Assembly (NCBI RefSeq): GCF_030272615.1
Contig: NC_081413.1
Span: forward strand, 24,973,966 to 25,037,965
DNA from: Cryptomeria japonica
Taxonomy: Eukaryota > Streptophyta > Pinopsida > Cupressales > Cupressaceae
Length of the DNA: 64,000 nt
Direction: 5' to 3'
Part shown: piece after piece, positions 60,569-64,000 of the stretch
How positions within the stretch are numbered: the stretch's first letter is position 1
Layout: each line of letters begins with the position of its first letter
Position numbers and translations under genes: made by a program
The notes under the pieces: generated by a model
What the model was told of the DNA's origin: nothing
The model's database searches: none
The model's input: only the letters and a program-made list of their open reading frames with translations

Positions 60569-62330
60569 GGAAGCCATTAAAAAAAAATCTGTGAAAAGAT
60601 TGGGCTCATAGCATTAGGGGACCAATGCATTGGGTGGCGGGCCACAGCACTCAGAATTGAATGCCATTCTCAGCGCACATCTTTTTGCAAATTTTTTATT
60701 CAACGAGACCTCACCAAAAAATTAAACAACAATGGATTTTTTTCAATGTATCAATTATACAGCTTATGCAAGCCATTCTTTACTGTCAAAAATGTCATCA
60801 TGTGGTCAATCTTTCTTTTTGTTTACTTAGATATTACTGTGTACTATGCAACTGTCTAGTAAGGGACACTAGAAAGAAAAATATGAAGTTTGTATGAAAC
60901 ACGGCTGAAAACTTAAAGTTGTGACATGATTGTTTTTCTTTTTAATTAAAAATAGAATAGAAGATATCTTTATAGTATTTATTAATTGTTATATCAATAA
61001 TATTAATTATATTTTTAAAATGCCAATTTCATATACTAACGACCTATGCAAATCTTATTACACCAAGATGATTAAAAAAAAGTTTTTAGTTTTCATAAAT
61101 TGATATTTAAACCAGGTTAGATAATTTAAGATGGATGATGGCATGATTAATTTCCCACAAGAGGAAAGACTTATCATTATCTCACCAACTTCCTTTTGTG
61201 TGCAGTAAGAACATATTCAAGTGGATGAAAGATTAATATAATTACATTCCGTATTATGTTTGGTGTCCTTGTCGGCAAGACACTGTTGTTGGGGAGCTGT
61301 CATTCATAGAGACGAGAGAAAAGAAAGCATTTAACTCTTTTGTTTTGCTATTCAAGACAATGGGCATTAATTCAGAGGAATAATTGTCCCCAATATAGAA
61401 AGTAAATAGCGACTTATGGCATGACTCTTCAGGTCAAAAAGACTTTAAACTTCAGATATTCTACTTCAGATATGGTATGTTTTTATGAGAAGGCTTTAAC
61501 TTCAGATATTCTACGTTGATTTGACATCTTCATACAGGTTTGAGCTATTGTCGGTATGTATGTTCTCCTACGGCAGCATGTATGCTTTGTTATGTTAATT
61601 TCAAACAGAAAACAAAACACCCACTTCTAATTTTAGATTATGTTTGGCATATTTTCGTATAAACGTACAGGGATCCTGGGGCTCCAACCTGACCCAAACA
61701 TGCCTTCATTATTCTCAGAGTTAGGTATCATATGGTCTCTTTGTTTTCTACAATTACAAGTATTATTGTTTTGTTTTCCTCTAAGCCTCAAGCTTCACTA
61801 ATTCAGAAGTTGATGTTGGTGCTGATTTGATGGCAGATGAGGATGGGTCTAATATCAAAGCAATCTAAGGAGCTCATTTTCAAAGTCTATGTGATATGTT
61901 TTTTGAAACACTTTTAGATGCGGTTCTTTTCTTTTCATAGTTTGGTCATGTTTTTTCTGTTGACTTGATAATTTTATTTTAATTTATTGTTTTGTTGGAA
62001 GGATTCCCCTAAAAATATGCTTACAGAAAGGGTGACCAAAGCATGGGATGCAAATGGGATTCACCTTGATATTGTCCAAAACTTTTTGAAGGGTAGGGTC
62101 ATCCTCAAACATGACCATCCTCAAACATGGCCCTACTTTCTCTGTGCAACATTTATTGTTTTCACACTTTAGGTGTGTGACTTTTTCATCTCAAAGAAAA
62201 TATTTTCTTTTGTCAATGTTTGGATGCAGTTTTTTATTTTTTCTTTTTTCTTGTTAAAATTTTCAATTCAAAATATAGCTTGTTAAGCAATGCCATTTGT
62301 TAGATGTCCAAGCTTCTAGCTTAAAGTATA

Positions 62331-62950
62331 TATATATATATATATGCATGCTCAACATTTTAGATCACCGAGTCACTATCAAGAAGAGAAAAATGTGGAA
62401 TTGGGGTATTGAATTAGCATTAAAAGGAGGTGAGGTGGGATAAGAGAAAGGGATTAAAAGTCAATAAAAAATTAAAACGAAGAAATCGAATGAATGAAGG
62501 AAAATTGAACATGAAAAATAAGGATGGATAAATTACTAATGTATAATTCAGATGGATCTGCAATTAAAAATATAAGTTAATTTTAAACATATATCAGTAT
62601 TACAATGTTAAACATATGTTAACATATCGATAACAACATCATGATCCTTAATAACATCAAGTTCTTCATGTTCCTTAACAACGTCAGGTTCCTCTATAAA
62701 ATATCTATAAAAACATCGAGATCCTTCATAACATTAGGTTATTCAAGTTGGATGTTGAAGATAGGTTGATACAGGCCACCCTCTCTTTAACCGGTCTATC
62801 ATTTGGAAGGCAAAAACAATCTTGAAGGTATGCTTCTTTTGGTGGATGGCTTGCCATGGTAAAATCCTTACTACTAACAACCTCAAAAGGCATGGTTTTT
62901 AGTTAATAAATATATATATTTAATATGAAAAGGAATAAGAGAGTATAAAC
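62331..62950. other. No gene seen
   Basis: Begins after a (TA)n run (62325-62345). It contains a run of short related phrases (AACATCATGATCCTTAATAA, AACATCAAGTTCTTCATG, ACATCGAGATCCTTCATA) at 62625-62750 that look like a degenerate ~30-bp repeat. Confidence 0.4.
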
Positions 62951-62989
62951 CATGTTCTCTTTCACTGTTTGTTCTCATGGAATATTAGA

Positions 62990-63870
62990 CGGGGGATTTC
63001 TTGCTTGTTCTTGGTTGATTGGGTTTGGAATGGGGATTTGAAGGACTACATTTCTAGTTGGTCACCTCCTTTGGATCATCCTCTTATTAGGGAACTTTGG
63101 TGGGAAGCCTTCCTTCATACTAGGTGAGCCTTTGGAAAGAAAGAAATAACAAAATATTCAAGGATAGGAAGAACAACTATGACTCTTTAGCCATTTTCGT
63201 TATTAATAATGTCAAAGAAAATATTGGATGTTTTAAAAGAAACAACCATTCTCTTCTACCCTCTTCCCTAGATTAGAAAATTGCTAAAAATTGGAGCTTG
63301 GCCGAATCTCTTTCTAGATTCATATCCCCACCTATTGGCTTTAGAAATAAATTAAATTCCCCCCTCCTCCCCTCCAACATTGGCTGGTTGAAATTATATT
63401 TTGATGGTTCTTCTAAAGGTAATCCAAGTTAGGTGTGTAGGGGTAGGGTCATACGTGACCATAGGGGTAGTTTGGTTCTATCCTATGGGGCTAACCTAGG
63501 GACACAAACTTCAATTGTTACAAAAGTGGTAGATGCTTATTATGGTTTAGTTATTGCACGAGATAAAGGGTACAGATGAATCATTATCGAAAGTTATTCA
63601 AACAACACTATTTTAATGCTCAAAAGCGAATCCATACTTGACTAGAAATGTGAACACCTTATCACCATGCATTGAAACCTCACCCTCAAGATGGGCCACA
63701 TAAGACTCAATCGTATGAGAAGAAAAGGAAATAATGTTGTGGATAGGCTAGCTTCTTTGGGCCCATTTTCTAATTATTTAAAAATATGGATGGATCTTCT
63801 TGATATCCTTGATGTGGTTCATGTCGCTATCCTTGATTACATAATTCCTAATGATGAAGTATAATCCAAA
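62990..63870 (+). pseudogene. LINE 3' end with RNase H, decayed
   Basis: The first part (to about 63350) reads LWKERNNKIFKDRKNNYDSL and AKNWSLAESLSRF, the segment linking RT and RNase H in plant LINEs. Then LKLYFDGSSKGNPS starts the RNase H domain, followed by RDHRGSLVLSYGANLGTQTS. Further along, the catalytic Glu position reads Val (TKVVDA) and the third acid reads Tyr (ESYSNN), while the final Asp remains (NNVVDRLASLG). Several stops are present. It is older and catalytically dead, in contrast to the 56-kb copy. Its 3' end is near TAATCC at 63863. Confidence 0.7.
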
Positions 63871-64000
63871 TATTGCCTTTTTATTTCTTGATATCGCCAC
63901 CCTTTCTGCCAATCATTTAATGTTTAGGTGTCAAATATATAATTTTGGTAATAGTTGCACTTTCTCCTATCCTAATTAGTGTTGTCGCTATCTACTGTCA
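63871..64000. other. Window end, no feature
   Basis: No motif visible. Confidence 0.4.

Larger units (their letters stand above)
59676..62330 (-). repeat. Repeat unit copy D, most complete
   Basis: Matches the left end of copy A (GAGGACGCTCATTATCGA at 59700), all of copy B and the right-end block near 62170 (CACACTTTAGGTGTGTGAC against CTAGACATGAGAC). It defines the full unit of about 2.65 kb. Similarity with copy B extends through both flanks of the foldback. Confidence 0.8.

Overview
This window reads as plant nuclear DNA from a large, AT-rich, repeat-dominated genome. The mix of retrotransposon lineages points to a land plant: Tekay-like and Reina/CRM-like chromoviruses, a Tat-like Ty3/gypsy element, SIRE-like and other Ty1/copia elements, and L1-type LINEs with a C-terminal RNase H. 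A gymnosperm is plausible, but nothing in the sequence proves it. I found no intact host protein-coding gene and no rRNA or tRNA gene. Every recognisable protein is a retrotransposon protein or a relic of one.

Layout, left to right. 1.3-6.5 kb holds two tandem copies (A, B) of a ~2.4-2.8 kb repeat whose best-preserved part is a ~97-nt foldback with a TATA box beside it. Related copies C and D lie at 53.8-55.1 kb and 59.7-62.3 kb, all in the same orientation. The foldback resembles a MIR171-type precursor on both arms. It is the best candidate in the window for an undescribed functional locus. 6.7-10.9 kb is a short Ty1/copia element on the minus strand carrying only gag-protease, apparently inserted in an older copia relic (to ~11.5 kb). 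12.03-23.35 kb is a complete Tekay-like Ty3/gypsy chromovirus on the plus strand: 2.9-kb LTRs, perfect 5-bp target-site duplication AACTA, PBS, PPT, an extra acidic leader ORF, and one continuous gag-pol frame with 15 internal stop codons but no frameshift.

23.4-26 kb holds Tat-like debris and, at 26.03-26.32 kb, a small terminal-inverted-repeat element. 27.9-32.6 kb is a 5'-truncated Reina/CRM-like chromovirus on the minus strand with an LTR-like insertion in its integrase tail. At about 32.59 kb it is fused in frame to a minus-strand Tat-like Ty3/gypsy element (32.6-40.5 kb; 5' LTR at 39.39-40.50 kb). That element sits in the 3' half of a plus-strand SIRE-like copia element (extra coiled-coil ORF, PPT, 3' LTR to 43.02 kb).

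43.2-44.7 kb is a duplicated ~215-bp repeat split by a 1.1-kb DNA transposon with 14-bp terminal inverted repeats. 46.43-48.52 kb is an unusual unit: two 897-bp LTRs facing outward in inverted orientation around a short PBS-leader segment, flanked as a whole by a 5-bp duplication (TTTGT). 49.5-53 kb carries a LINE ORF1 relic and LTR fragments. 56.2-57.9 kb and 63.0-63.9 kb are LINE 3' ends with RNase H domains. The rest is AT-rich sequence in which I see no gene.
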